Origin: Desulfobacterales bacterium
Lineage (GTDB): Bacteria > Desulfobacterota > Desulfobacteria > Desulfobacterales > JARGFK01
DNA: 55,412 nt
Direction of reading: 5' to 3'
Assembly: GCA_029211065.1 (NCBI GenBank)
Contig: JARGFK010000018.1
Location: 1-55,412 of the forward strand
Part shown: piece after piece, positions 25,895 through 34,647 of the stretch
How positions within the stretch are numbered: position 1 is the stretch's first letter
Layout of the letters: each line of letters starts with the position of its first letter
The notes under the pieces: generated by a model
What the model saw: the letters and a program-made list of their open reading frames with translations, nothing else
Databases searched by the model: none
What the model was told of the DNA's origin: nothing
Translations under genes and position numbers: made by a program

Positions 25895-27145
25895 CTAGAG
25901 CATCTCGATGGCACAGGCCATGGAGACGCCGCCGCCGCCGCAAAGTGTTGCCAGGCCCAACGACTTGTTCCTTTTTTTCAAGGCATACATCAATGTGACG
26001 ATGATGCGGGCGCCGGTTGCGCCCACCGGATGGCCCAAACCGATGCCGGACCCGTTGACATTGGTGAGGCTGCGATTTAAGCTCAGCTCCCGCTCGCAGC
26101 CGATGTACTGGGCGGCAAAGGCCTCGTTGAGCTCGATCAGTTCAAAATCGTTTATTTGAAGTTTGCCGGCGGCAAGCATCTGTTTGACGGCCGGCACCGG
26201 CGACAGCCCCATGACCGACGGGTGGCAGGCGCCCCGGCCGACAGCCTTTATTTTGGCCAGCGGTGTGATGTTCAGGTCTTTCGCTTTTTGGGCCGACAGA
26301 ATGATGAGTCCGGCTGAGCCGTCGTTGATGCCGCTGGAATTTCCGGCCGTCACCTTTCCGATTTTCGGCACAAAGGCCGGCGGCAGTTTTTCAAGCTGCT
26401 CCAGGGTGAGCCCCGGCCGGAAGTGTTCGTCTTTGTCAAACACAATCGGTTCTTTTCTTTTTTGGGGTATCATAACCGGTACAATCTCATCCTTAAAAGA
26501 TCCGTCCCGGGTCGCTCTTTCAGCTTCATTGTTGCTTCGCAGGGCGAAAAGGTCCATTTCCCGGCGGCTGATGTTCATGTACTGGGCGATAAATTCCGCC
26601 GTGTGCCCCATGAGATAGGGCTTTCCTTTAAAAAGACTCAACGGCGGCTCATTTGCATTGACCGGCCCGTCCTCGGGATGGGGAATGATGTGCGAGCCGC
26701 AGTGCAGGGCATGGATCATGGCGTCCACCAAGACCTGGTCCTGGAGCCGGCAGCCCCAGCGGGCGGCCGGCACCGTGTAAGGCGCACCGGACATATGTTC
26801 AACGCCGCCGGCCAGAATGACATCGGCCATTTCCGCCCGGATCATGGCCATGCCTGAAATGACCGCTTCCATGCCGGAGATGCATACCCGGTTGATGGTT
26901 GCCGCTGTAACCGTATCCGGAATGCCTGCCAGAAGCGCGCCGACACGGGCCACGTTCAGGGAGTCGGCCGGTTCCATGCAGCAGCCGTAGCGGACATCAT
27001 CGATCAGGGCCGGATCGATTCCTGCCCGCTCAACCGCTGCTTTCATGGTGACACTGGCCAGGGTCGCGGCGTTGCTGTCGCGCAGGGTTCCGCCAAAGGC
27101 GCCGATGGCGGTCCGGCAGGCCGATGCAATGACGATGTCTTTCAT
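25895..27145 (-). CDS. thiolase (acetyl-CoA acetyltransferase family)
   Basis: A 416-residue thiolase that condenses or cleaves 3-oxoacyl-CoA with CoA. Nucleophile Cys88 (NRVCISG), His372 (GLGHPVGATG) and Cys402 (CGGGG) are all present, so it should be active. AAGGAGTGATCC precedes the ATG. It is transcribed divergently from the FadR-type regulator and shares its operator region, so it is likely regulated together with the Fe-ADH/PanB/TRAP operon. Chain-length preference cannot be told from the sequence. Confidence 0.93.
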   Translation of the reverse strand: MKDIVIASACRTAIGAFGGTLRDSNAATLASVTMKAAVERAGIDPALIDDVRYGCCMEPADSLNVARVGALLAGIPDTVTAATINRVCISGMEAVISGMAMIRAEMADVILAGGVEHMSGAPYTVPAARWGCRLQDQVLVDAMIHALHCGSHIIPHPEDGPVNANEPPLSLFKGKPYLMGHTAEFIAQYMNISRREMDLFALRSNNEAERATRDGSFKDEIVPVMIPQKRKEPIVFDKDEHFRPGLTLEQLEKLPPAFVPKIGKVTAGNSSGINDGSAGLIILSAQKAKDLNITPLAKIKAVGRGACHPSVMGLSPVPAVKQMLAAGKLQINDFELIELNEAFAAQYIGCERELSLNRSLTNVNGSGIGLGHPVGATGARIIVTLMYALKKRNKSLGLATLCGGGGVSMACAIEML

Positions 27146-27231
27146 GGATCACTCCTTTAAAAAAGGTAAAGGGTCGTTTGGTCTTTCTCACACCAGACAG
27201 GTATTGATTATATATTCAAACACCTAAAGCG

Positions 27232-27260
27232 ATTATCAGAAAATCGGATGCAGGTGTCAA
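27232..27260 (-). promoter_or_regulatory. promoter of the thiolase gene
   Basis: On the minus strand: perfect -35 TTGACA (27255-27260), 17-base spacer, -10 GATAAT (27232-27237). It is 87 bases upstream of the thiolase start codon. Operator 1 lies about 26 bases upstream of the -35. Confidence 0.7.
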
Positions 27261-27285
27261 GCCATAAAATACTAAAATATCTTGA

Positions 27286-27303
27286 ACCAATTTGTAAATT
27301 GGT
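27286..27303. promoter_or_regulatory. palindromic operator 1 of the FadR-type regulator
   Basis: ACCAATTTGTAAATTGGT is an 18-base, near-perfect palindrome located between the two divergent promoters. A close copy occurs at 27366-27382. The adjacent FCD-type GntR gene is the obvious candidate for binding it. Confidence 0.75.
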
Positions 27304-27330
27304 ATCAAATAAATCTTGGCAAAATTTTAG

Positions 27331-27359
27331 TTGACATACGATTTATATGGAGATATCTG
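27331..27359 (+). promoter_or_regulatory. candidate promoter of fadR-like/adh/panB/TRAP operon
   Basis: TTGACA (27331-27336), 17-base spacer, TATCTG (27354-27359). The second operator begins 6 bases after the -10, that is, right over the expected transcription start, which would suit repression. Confidence 0.55.
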
Positions 27360-27365
27360 AAATGA

Positions 27366-27382
27366 ACCAATTTAAAATTGGT
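27366..27382. promoter_or_regulatory. palindromic operator 2 of the FadR-type regulator
   Basis: ACCAATTTAAAATTGGT repeats both half-sites of operator 1 with a one-base shorter centre. The centre-to-centre distance is about 80 bases, roughly 7.5 helical turns. Confidence 0.75.
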
Positions 27383-27433
27383 ATGTAAAAAACGATTGAC
27401 TTGATCTGTTGAATGAATGGTAACAGCCTTTGA

Positions 27434-28126
27434 ATGACCGGGATGACGGACATGAAAAGCAGAAATAATGAGCAGTCAGTTCAGCGTCTGCGGGAGTTGC
27501 TGCAGAGCGGGCGATACCCGCAAGAGGGCCGCCTGCCCCCGGAACGGGAGCTGTCGGTGGAGCTGGGCATTTCACGGGCTGCCTTGCGAAAAGCGTTGTC
27601 GGTTCTGGAAGCGGAAAATTTGATCTGGCGGCATGTGGGGCGGGGAACATTTGTCGGCTCCCGAACCACGGGGAAGCACGAGGCCCGGTTCATGGTCGCC
27701 GAGATTACCAACCCGGCAGAAATCATGGAAGTCAGAATGGTTTTTGAGCCCAAAACGGCTGCTATCGCAGCGCTGCGGGCGACCCCCGGCAACCTTGAAA
27801 AGATCACCAATGCGCTGATTAAGTCCGAGGCGGCAACAGACCCGCTCTCTTTTGAGGTGTGGGACGGCGCCCTGCACCGGGCGATTGCCGCATCAACCGG
27901 AAATTCGCTTTTGGTTTCACTGTTTGAAGCGATCAACAGTTTGCGCGAAGACAAACTCTGGGGGCGGCTGAAAGAAGCCAGCTTTAATCGCGAGCGGCAT
28001 CAATTCTATTGCCGGCAGCACCGCAAGATGGTGGCGGCCATTGCCGACCGCGATGCGGCTGAAGCCGAACGGATGATGCGCATGCACCTGGAAGCCGTTC
28101 AGAAAAATTTACTGGGAAACCTTTAA
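27434..28126 (+). CDS. GntR-family regulator, FadR/FCD subfamily
   Basis: A 230-residue repressor or activator. The N-terminal winged helix-turn-helix contains LPPERELSVELGISRAALRKALSVLEAENLI. The C-terminal FCD ligand domain has the metal-binding Asp and His residues (WDGALHRAI, QHRKMV, MHLEAV) seen in members that bind small carboxylates. It probably senses a substrate of the neighbouring pathway and binds the two palindromes upstream of its own gene. Start choice among ATG 27434, 27443 and 27452 is open. The Fe-ADH gene follows by 34 bases. Confidence 0.88.
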   Translation: MTGMTDMKSRNNEQSVQRLRELLQSGRYPQEGRLPPERELSVELGISRAALRKALSVLEAENLIWRHVGRGTFVGSRTTGKHEARFMVAEITNPAEIMEVRMVFEPKTAAIAALRATPGNLEKITNALIKSEAATDPLSFEVWDGALHRAIAASTGNSLLVSLFEAINSLREDKLWGRLKEASFNRERHQFYCRQHRKMVAAIADRDAAEAERMMRMHLEAVQKNLLGNL

Positions 28127-28160
28127 ACAAATTTGAGCCTATTGATAACTAAGGAGAAGC

Positions 28161-29327
28161 ATGATGTTTGAAACAATACCATTTAAAACACCGTCGACTT
28201 TTTTCGGGATGGATACGATCCATCAGATCGGCGGTGAAGCAAAAAAACTGGGCGCGGGGAAAGTCTTGATCGTTACCGGTCCGTCGGTCAAAAAAGCCGG
28301 AATTTTAGATAAAGTCCTGTCGTTTTTGAACAAAGAAAGCCTGGCGGTGGAAGTCAATATACAGGAACGCGATACACCCGAGCCGGCCACCGATGTGGTT
28401 GAAGGGACGGCTGAACTTGCTAAAAAAGGAAATTTTGACGTGATTATCGGCCTGGGCGGCGGCAGTATTCTGGATGTGGCTAAAATGGCTTCCGCATTAA
28501 TGACCAATCCGGGCAAAACCAGAGATTATTTCGGCAAGGAAAAGGTTTCGATGCGGGGAAAGCCGACGATCATGGTTCCCACAACAGCCGGAACCGGGGC
28601 CGAGATGACCAAGCACGCTATTTTTCTGGATAGGGAGAGCGACGTCAAAAAGGCGGTGGCCTCCAATAATCTGCTGCCGAATGTCGCCATTATCGACCCG
28701 ATGCTGACAGTATCCTGCCCGGCGCATGTTACCGCCAGTTCCGGCATCGACGCCTTCATCCATGCGGCCGAACCGTTCATATCCAAAAACGCCAATGCGG
28801 TTACGGAGATCATTGCCCTGGAAGCCGTCCGGATCATCACCCGGTGGCTGGGACCGGCTTACGCCGATGGAAAGGATCTTGATGCCCGCTATTACATGTC
28901 TCTGGGGAGTATGATGTCCGGCATGGTCCTTAACAACTCCGGCACCAGTCTGGTGCATGCCCTGTCCTATCCCATCGGCGGCGAATACCACAGCCCCCAC
29001 GGTGTGACCTTGAGTGCGCTGCTGGCCACCTGTTTTGAATATGCCATTGTCGCCCGGCAGGATAAAATGGTCCGGCTGGCCGAAGCCATGGGAGAAAACG
29101 TGGAAGGGCTTTCCGCGCGGGAAGCCGCAATGCTGGCCCCGGAAGCCATCCGCGAACTCGTGGCCAGTGTCCGGCTGCCCAATTCGCTGACGGAACTGGG
29201 CGTAAAGGACCGGTCCAACCTGCAGTACTGGGCCGAGGAAGCCCACAAGGAGCAGCGGCTCTTGTCGCGCTCGCCGATCAATCTGTCGGTGGAAGATATC
29301 AAGGAAATTTACGAAAAAGCTTTTTAA
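28161..29327 (+). CDS. iron-containing alcohol dehydrogenase
   Basis: A 388-residue group III (PF00465) NAD(P)-dependent dehydrogenase. The nucleotide-binding part carries GLGGGSILDVAKM, and the metal ligands lie in GIDAFIHAAE and the later LVHALSYPIGGEYHSPHG. Family members interconvert alcohols or hydroxyacids with aldehydes or oxoacids. AAGGAGAAGC precedes the ATG. It sits between the FadR-type regulator and panB (11 bases), pointing to oxidation of an imported hydroxy compound before or after a PanB-catalysed step; this role is inferred. Confidence 0.92.
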   Translation: MMFETIPFKTPSTFFGMDTIHQIGGEAKKLGAGKVLIVTGPSVKKAGILDKVLSFLNKESLAVEVNIQERDTPEPATDVVEGTAELAKKGNFDVIIGLGGGSILDVAKMASALMTNPGKTRDYFGKEKVSMRGKPTIMVPTTAGTGAEMTKHAIFLDRESDVKKAVASNNLLPNVAIIDPMLTVSCPAHVTASSGIDAFIHAAEPFISKNANAVTEIIALEAVRIITRWLGPAYADGKDLDARYYMSLGSMMSGMVLNNSGTSLVHALSYPIGGEYHSPHGVTLSALLATCFEYAIVARQDKMVRLAEAMGENVEGLSAREAAMLAPEAIRELVASVRLPNSLTELGVKDRSNLQYWAEEAHKEQRLLSRSPINLSVEDIKEIYEKAF

Positions 29328-29338
29328 AGGAGAATAAG

Positions 29339-30193
29339 ATGAGCAAGAAGAAAAAATCAGTTCATGATTTTTTAAAGATGAAACAGTCCGGAGAGAAAAT
29401 AACCTTTCTGACCGCCTATGATTACCCCACGGCCCAGTTTGCCGAAGCAGCCGGATTGGACATGCTGTTGGTGGGCGATTCCCTGGGGATGTGCGTCTAT
29501 GGCTATAAGGGAACCGTTCCGGTGGTAATGGATCAGATGGTCCGGCATGCCGATGCCGTCCGGCGCGGCGCGCCCAATACGTTTGTGATCGGCGACATGC
29601 CGTTTATGAGCTATCAGAGCTCGACGGATAAAGCCGTTGAAAATGCCGGACGTTTTTTGAAAGAGGCTGACTGCGACGCCATCAAACTGGAGGGCGGGGT
29701 TCGGATCGCCTCAAAAATCCAGGCGATTGTAGATGCCGGCATTGTGGTAATGGGTCACATCGGCCTGACGCCGCAAAGCTCCGGGCAGCTGGGGGGCCAC
29801 AAGGCCCAGGGACGCACGGCCGAGGCTGCGAAACTGGTGGTGGAGGATGCCCTGGCGGTTGAAGCGGCCGGCGCCCAGATGATCCTGCTGGAAGCCGTTC
29901 CGCCGGAACTGGGCGCGTACATTACAAAAAGGCTGAAAATCCCGGCGCTGTCCATCGGGGCCGGGCCGGACTGCGACGGCCAGCTGCTGATCGTGTCGGA
30001 CATGATCGGGCAGTTCCAGGCCTTTACACCGAAATTTGTCAAGAAATACGGCCAGGTGGCGGAGATGGTCACCGGCGCTATGAAAGTCTACTGTGAAGAG
30101 GTGCGCGCTGGAAAGTTCCCGGCCGAGGAGCACTGCTACCGCATGCTGGCGGGCGAAGATGAGAAGTTTTTTAAATTAGTGGGAAAAGAATAG
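29339..30193 (+). CDS. panB: ketopantoate hydroxymethyltransferase-family protein (PanB)
   Basis: A 284-residue PanB, which transfers a hydroxymethyl group from methylene-tetrahydrofolate to 2-oxoisovalerate, the first step of pantothenate synthesis. The catalytic and Mg-binding residues are intact: Asp47 (VGDSLG), Asp86 (GDMPF), Lys116 and Glu118 (KLEGG), His140 (GHIGLTPQ), Glu185 (LLEAVP). What is odd is the setting: no panC, panD or panE is nearby, and it lies in an operon with a regulator, Fe-ADH and a TRAP transporter. It may act in a catabolic retro-aldol direction or on another 2-oxoacid. Confidence 0.9.
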   Translation: MSKKKKSVHDFLKMKQSGEKITFLTAYDYPTAQFAEAAGLDMLLVGDSLGMCVYGYKGTVPVVMDQMVRHADAVRRGAPNTFVIGDMPFMSYQSSTDKAVENAGRFLKEADCDAIKLEGGVRIASKIQAIVDAGIVVMGHIGLTPQSSGQLGGHKAQGRTAEAAKLVVEDALAVEAAGAQMILLEAVPPELGAYITKRLKIPALSIGAGPDCDGQLLIVSDMIGQFQAFTPKFVKKYGQVAEMVTGAMKVYCEEVRAGKFPAEEHCYRMLAGEDEKFFKLVGKE

Positions 30194-30300
30194 ATAAGTA
30201 CCAACCCTTGGCGGTCATTTCACGCCGGACGGGCGTCACGTGCGGCCGGTGGATGCAAATGGCTAAACCGAAAAATCTTTATCTAAAGGAGGAAAGACAT

Positions 30301-31290
30301 ATGAAGTGGCTATCAGGCAAAAGCAAACAACACAAAGGTCTGTTGCTGGTCGCGGTTCTGGCCATGGTTCTCTTGCTGGCCGGACCGGTTGCAGCCCAGG
30401 AAAAAATGAACATTTCCTTTGGCGGATCGACCCCCGGCGGCATGATGTATTATCTTGTGGGGGGTGCCGGGACCATCATCACACGGGAGCTTCCCCAGTA
30501 CAACATTACCCAGGTTTCCACGGGCGGTTCCACCGAGAACTGTAAGCGCCTGGTGAAGGGGGAGCTGGATATGGGGATTGTCTATGGACCCCATGTCTAT
30601 ATGGCGCTGAACAATCAGGGGCCGTTTGAAAAAGATCCCAAAGGCACCATGCTGCGAGGTGTTGCCAAGATTTATGCCGGTGCATCTTATGCCGTAACAC
30701 TGCCGGGTTCCGGAATTAAAAGCATGAATGACCTCATCGGCAAGACGGTTGCACTGGGACCGCCGGGCTCCGGTACGGTTTTTAACAGCGAGAATGTCCT
30801 GCGGGCCCTGGGGTTGCTGGAAAAAATCAAGCCGCGCATGATGTCTTTTGCCGATGCCGGCCGTGCAGTTGAAAACAGACAGATTGATGCCTTCTTCCAG
30901 TCCTCGGCGCCGGCGGGCGCCGTAACGACGCTGGCGGAGACAAAGGGCGCCTATGTGATTCCGTTTACGGACGCGGAAATGGCAAAAATTATTAAGGACT
31001 ATCCGTTTTACTACACCGGCATCATGAAAAAAGGGGTCTATAAAAATGTCCCGGAAACACAGATGCCCTATCTGACCGTCTATTGGGTAGCCCATGAGCG
31101 GGTGCCGGAAAAGGCCATCTATGACATCACCAACCTGGTCTTCCAGCCGAAGATCTTTAAGGAATTGGGCGATGCCCACAAGGGCTGGAAACAGATGGAG
31201 CCGGATACCAAACTGTTCCTCAAGCTGGGTGCGCCCATGCATCCGGGTGCTGAAAAATATTACAAAGAAAAAGGTCAGTGGCAGGAATAA
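30301..31290 (+). CDS. TAXI-family TRAP transporter solute-binding protein
   Basis: A 329-residue periplasmic binding protein with a cleaved signal peptide (KGLLLVAVLAMVLLLAGPVAAQ) and the TAXI-type opening ISFGGSTPGGMMYYLVGGAG, then STGGSTENCKRLVKGELDMG. It captures an organic acid and delivers it to the fused permease encoded next. ATG at 30301 is chosen because AAAGGAGGAAAGACAT lies directly upstream; a longer frame from 30208 has no site. A stable hairpin follows the gene. Confidence 0.92.
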   Translation: MKWLSGKSKQHKGLLLVAVLAMVLLLAGPVAAQEKMNISFGGSTPGGMMYYLVGGAGTIITRELPQYNITQVSTGGSTENCKRLVKGELDMGIVYGPHVYMALNNQGPFEKDPKGTMLRGVAKIYAGASYAVTLPGSGIKSMNDLIGKTVALGPPGSGTVFNSENVLRALGLLEKIKPRMMSFADAGRAVENRQIDAFFQSSAPAGAVTTLAETKGAYVIPFTDAEMAKIIKDYPFYYTGIMKKGVYKNVPETQMPYLTVYWVAHERVPEKAIYDITNLVFQPKIFKELGDAHKGWKQMEPDTKLFLKLGAPMHPGAEKYYKEKGQWQE

Positions 31291-31310
31291 TCATAACCGC
31301 CACGAAGACG

Positions 31311-31334
31311 CTGCCGCAGCACCTGCTGCGGCAG
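31311..31334 (+). terminator. intercistronic hairpin after TAXI binding protein
   Basis: CTGCCGCAG (31311-31319) pairs with CTGCGGCAG (31326-31334), followed by TGTTTTTG. It lies between the binding-protein and permease genes, so it likely acts as a partial terminator or mRNA 3'-end stabiliser that gives more binding protein than permease. Confidence 0.7.
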
Positions 31335-31398
31335 TGTTTTTGTTACTGTTGAACAGGCCGGGGTTCTGTATCAATATCTTAGTTCTGGAGATCTATTC

Positions 31399-33318
31399 AT
31401 GTTAACGTTGGACTGGATGACTGAGGTCAGGGGAAAAAATCGAACGATCAAGGGGGTCTGGGCTGTTTTATATTCAAGCGCAGCCATATTCATGGCTGTC
31501 TGGTATATGTATACGTCCGGTTTTGGTGTGATATCTACGGAAACCAATCGGGGTTTCTATCTGCTGTTCACATCGGTACTCGTTTACCTGCTGTTTCCGG
31601 CATCCCGCTGGGCGCCGAAGAACAGACCCAGCGTTTATGATATCGTTTGTGTGATACTGGTTTCGGTTTCCATCGGCTACTGGATCGATCAGTACATGCC
31701 CTACGCCATGTTCCGGGTAACCAATCCCAGTTTCTGGGATTTAACCATGGGGGTGATTGCCATCGTCATGATCCTTGAAACGGCCCGCCGCGCCCTGGGG
31801 ATTGTCATGGTGATTCTGTCCGTTATTTTCCTGTCGCAGATCTATTTTGGCCCCTATCTTCCGGGAAAGTTGAGCCATGCCGGCATGTCCCCGGGCCGGA
31901 TCATTGAATTCACGTTCAGTACCCAGGAGGCCATGTTTGGGGTGATCACCGCGACCTTTGCAACGTTTGTGTTCCCCTTTATGATTTTCGGCGCGTTTCT
32001 GGAAAGAAGCGGCGCCGGCGGGTTCTTTATGGAACTGGCCAAGGCGCTGACCGGCAAATGGAGAGGCGGGCCAGCCAAGATCGCGACCGTCACCTCGGCT
32101 TTATTTGGTTCCATTTCCGGGTCTTCGGTGGCGAATGTAGTGGCCACCGGTACGTTTACCATTCCCATGATGAAACGGATCGGGTTTCGGCCTAAGGTGG
32201 CCGGCGCCATCGAAGCCATTGCCTCCACCGGCGGACAGTTTATGCCGCCGATCATGGGGGCCGGGGTATTTATTCTGGCCACCCTGATCGAAGTTGATTA
32301 TTTAAAAATTGCCCTGATAAATGTTATCCCGGCCCTGCTGTATTTTATTTTTGTCTTATATATGGTGGACCTGGAAGCCCTGCGTTCGGGACTGCAAGGG
32401 CTGCCGGCAAAGGAAATTCCCAAAGTGGCGGCGGTGCTAAAGGCGGGGTGGCATTTTTTTATGCCCATCGTTATTGTGCTGGGGCTTTTATTTTACGGAT
32501 TCTCACCGGAAGTCGGCGCATTCTGGGGGACCGCATCGGCCCTTATTCTCTCTTGGCGACGGAAAGACACCCGGATGGGCGCCGGCGATATTCTGCTGGC
32601 GCTCCGTTCCGGCGCTTCCGCCAATAATTCGGCCGGTGCGGCCATCGGCGCCTTGGGGATTATCATCGGCGGGATTGTGCTGTCCGGCTTGGGATTGAAA
32701 TTTTCGGCGATACTGGTTGAGGCGGCCGGAGGGAGCCTGTTGCTGTGCGTGATCATGGTGATGATTATTTCCATCATTATCGGGATGGGCAGCAGCACCA
32801 CCGGCTCTTATATCATTCTTTCGGTCGTGGCTGCGCCGGCATTGATTCAATTGGATGTACCGCCCATTGCCGCCCATCTGGTGGTTTTTTACGCAGCCTG
32901 CCTTTCCAACATCACACCGCCGGTATGTGTGTCGGCTTTTGCGGCTGCCGCACTTGCCAAAGCCGACCCCATGGAAACCGGTTTTGCCGCGTTGAAATTC
33001 GGATTTGCCCTGATTTTTCTACCCTTCGGTTTTGTGTATCTTCCCCCTCTTTTGCTGGGGGGATCCGCGTTTGATGTCGTTTATGTTTCGGTGATGCTGC
33101 TGGTGGGTTTCATGTCGCTTGCCATGGCGCTTCAGGGTGCTGATTTTATTGAATCAAAGATAAAGCCATGGCGGCGCGTGGTGTTCGGGGTCGTTGCCAT
33201 ATGCCTGCTGCTGCCGCTGCCCAAATGGGTCAATCTCGTGGGGTTGATTCTGCTGGCGGCGGCATGGTTGCCGGGGTTTAAGGTTTACCGAAAACGTTTG
33301 TCAGAAGCAAAGGTGTAG
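31399..33318 (+). CDS. TRAP transporter fused permease (DctQM type)
   Basis: A 639-residue, very hydrophobic inner-membrane protein with some 16 or more predicted membrane segments. It fuses the small (DctQ-like) and large (DctM-like) TRAP subunits, the normal arrangement with TAXI binding proteins. Motifs of the large subunit are visible: GSISGSSVANVVATGTFTIPMMKR and GMGSSTTGSYIILSVVAAP. It drives sodium- or proton-coupled import of the ligand bound by the preceding protein. GGAG lies 8 bases before the ATG. It is the last recognisable gene of this operon. Confidence 0.93.
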   Translation: MLTLDWMTEVRGKNRTIKGVWAVLYSSAAIFMAVWYMYTSGFGVISTETNRGFYLLFTSVLVYLLFPASRWAPKNRPSVYDIVCVILVSVSIGYWIDQYMPYAMFRVTNPSFWDLTMGVIAIVMILETARRALGIVMVILSVIFLSQIYFGPYLPGKLSHAGMSPGRIIEFTFSTQEAMFGVITATFATFVFPFMIFGAFLERSGAGGFFMELAKALTGKWRGGPAKIATVTSALFGSISGSSVANVVATGTFTIPMMKRIGFRPKVAGAIEAIASTGGQFMPPIMGAGVFILATLIEVDYLKIALINVIPALLYFIFVLYMVDLEALRSGLQGLPAKEIPKVAAVLKAGWHFFMPIVIVLGLLFYGFSPEVGAFWGTASALILSWRRKDTRMGAGDILLALRSGASANNSAGAAIGALGIIIGGIVLSGLGLKFSAILVEAAGGSLLLCVIMVMIISIIIGMGSSTTGSYIILSVVAAPALIQLDVPPIAAHLVVFYAACLSNITPPVCVSAFAAAALAKADPMETGFAALKFGFALIFLPFGFVYLPPLLLGGSAFDVVYVSVMLLVGFMSLAMALQGADFIESKIKPWRRVVFGVVAICLLLPLPKWVNLVGLILLAAAWLPGFKVYRKRLSEAKV

Positions 33319-33923
33319 ATTGCCGACTGAGGTGACTACCAACAGTTGTCAAAATTGCATTCGGTGGAGTTCACATCTTTATTTTTTCCAGGCAAACGGG
33401 TCTATTAAAGATCTTTGCAATGCCTTTGCCGAGACCGCGAATTTAAAGCTGATGCATCTATTTGGGGGAGATGATTTGAAACCACGATCAGTCACCTTGG
33501 TGAAACAGCCTGAATTTATGATTGAAGGCAGTAAGCGTGAATCGCGCTACTTCAACGATTTCGCGACAATATCAATGATGAAATAGTTGAAAATTCTACT
33601 GTAACCTCGACCAGGGTCTCTTTATATACAAAAGGATCTGACTGCGTTTAAAGAACCAACACATAAGATTTTACAACTATTTGAAATCATAAATTACTTG
33701 CCTGAATCGATCCCCGGTTGAAATGATTTTTTTTGATGATTTGATTCCCGCGTCAGAATTATTTGCCCAGCCGGCCTTGTCAATCCTATCCGTATTGCAG
33801 TAAGGGTTGTGTCCGTTTTTGAGTCTTCGGTCAGGGAATTTGCTTTATCCAGGACTGTTCCGTTAGGTTTCAAATATTTAATCCAACCCTTGACATGATA
33901 TCAATTTATGATACTATATAGCC
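33319..33923. other. 605-base stretch without a supported gene
   Basis: An 88-codon plus-strand frame at 33320-33586 starts with TTG, has no Shine-Dalgarno and matches nothing I know. On the minus strand about 33677-33898 is open for roughly 70 codons with protein-like composition but no start codon near its beginning; it may be a gene remnant. The last 35 bases carry the hicAB promoter and operator. Confidence 0.4.
33890..33917 (+). promoter_or_regulatory. hicAB promoter with overlapping palindrome
   Basis: TTGACA (33890-33895), a 16-base spacer and TACTAT (33912-33917). The inverted repeat TATCA-ATTTA-TGATA (33899-33913) fills the spacer and reaches into the -10, the expected place for a HicB operator. 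The expected transcription start is within a base or two of the hicA ATG at 33924. Confidence 0.65.
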
Positions 33924-34178
33924 ATGAATAAAAAACAACGGCAGACACTGGCGAAAATATTCGAAAAACCTGAACGCTCAGATATTTCTTGGAATGATAT
34001 CGAGGGATTATTCAAGGCGCTGGGAGCCGAAGTGTCCGAAGGCAGAGGTTCTCGGGTCAGGGTAGCGCTAAAGGAGATAAGAGCTATTTTCCATAGACCT
34101 CATCCGCAACGAGTGTCCAACAAATCGACTATTCGGTCTGTCCGTAGATTCCTCATAGAAACGGGGGTGAATCAATAA
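33924..34178 (+). CDS. hicA: HicA-family toxin
   Basis: An 84-residue basic protein with the double-stranded-RNA-binding-like HicA fold. The SDISWNDIEGLFKALGAEVSEGRGSRVR segment (residues 19-46) carries the family GSR loop, and IFHRPHP is near residue 55. HicA toxins cut mRNA and are neutralised by HicB. There is no Shine-Dalgarno upstream, and the -10 box ends 6 bases before the ATG, so the message may be leaderless. hicB begins within the hicA stop (TAATG). Confidence 0.88.
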   Translation: MNKKQRQTLAKIFEKPERSDISWNDIEGLFKALGAEVSEGRGSRVRVALKEIRAIFHRPHPQRVSNKSTIRSVRRFLIETGVNQ

Positions 34179-34519
34179 TGGAATATAAAGGTTATTTTGC
34201 TAAAGTGGAATTCGATGACGAAGCTAATATTTTTCACGGCGAAGTCATCAATTTAAGAGATGTTATCACTTTTGAAGGCGGAACAGTTGATGAACTGAGA
34301 AAAGCCTTTCATGATTCAGTTGATGATTATTTAGAATTTTGTGCCGAACGTGGAGAAGACCCTGATAAACCATACTCCGGTAAATTTGTGGTCCGTGTCG
34401 AACCTGAACTACACAAGTGTATTGCAATAGAAGCAAGGAGAAAAGGCGCAAGTATAAATTCATTAGTTAGTGAAGCGTTGACAAAGGCTTTAGAAGAAAC
34501 CACTCAAGATCCGCTTTAA
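34178..34519 (+). CDS. hicB: HicB-family antitoxin
   Basis: A 113-residue antitoxin. Its N-terminal partly degraded RNase H-like HicB domain (YFAKVEFDDEANIFHGEVI) binds the toxin. The C-terminal ribbon-helix-helix (FVVRVEPELHKCIAIEARRKGASINSLVSEAL, from residue 67) binds DNA and should autoregulate from the palindrome in the hicA promoter. It overlaps hicA by one base, ensuring coupled translation. Confidence 0.9.
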   Translation: MEYKGYFAKVEFDDEANIFHGEVINLRDVITFEGGTVDELRKAFHDSVDDYLEFCAERGEDPDKPYSGKFVVRVEPELHKCIAIEARRKGASINSLVSEALTKALEETTQDPL

Positions 34520-34647
34520 TATTTTCGGAACTAATATTGCGGATACAAACCGTAAGGCGTTTAAAGGGTCTGATTCAAATTAAGAATGACCAAAACAAGT
34601 ATGTCGCGGTGGAAGGGACTCACATCTCTAAGGAGATGACAACACCA

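Noticed and set aside
33320-33586. 88-codon plus-strand frame after the TRAP permease
   Set aside because: TTG start without Shine-Dalgarno and no recognisable motif; could be a remnant but cannot be supported.
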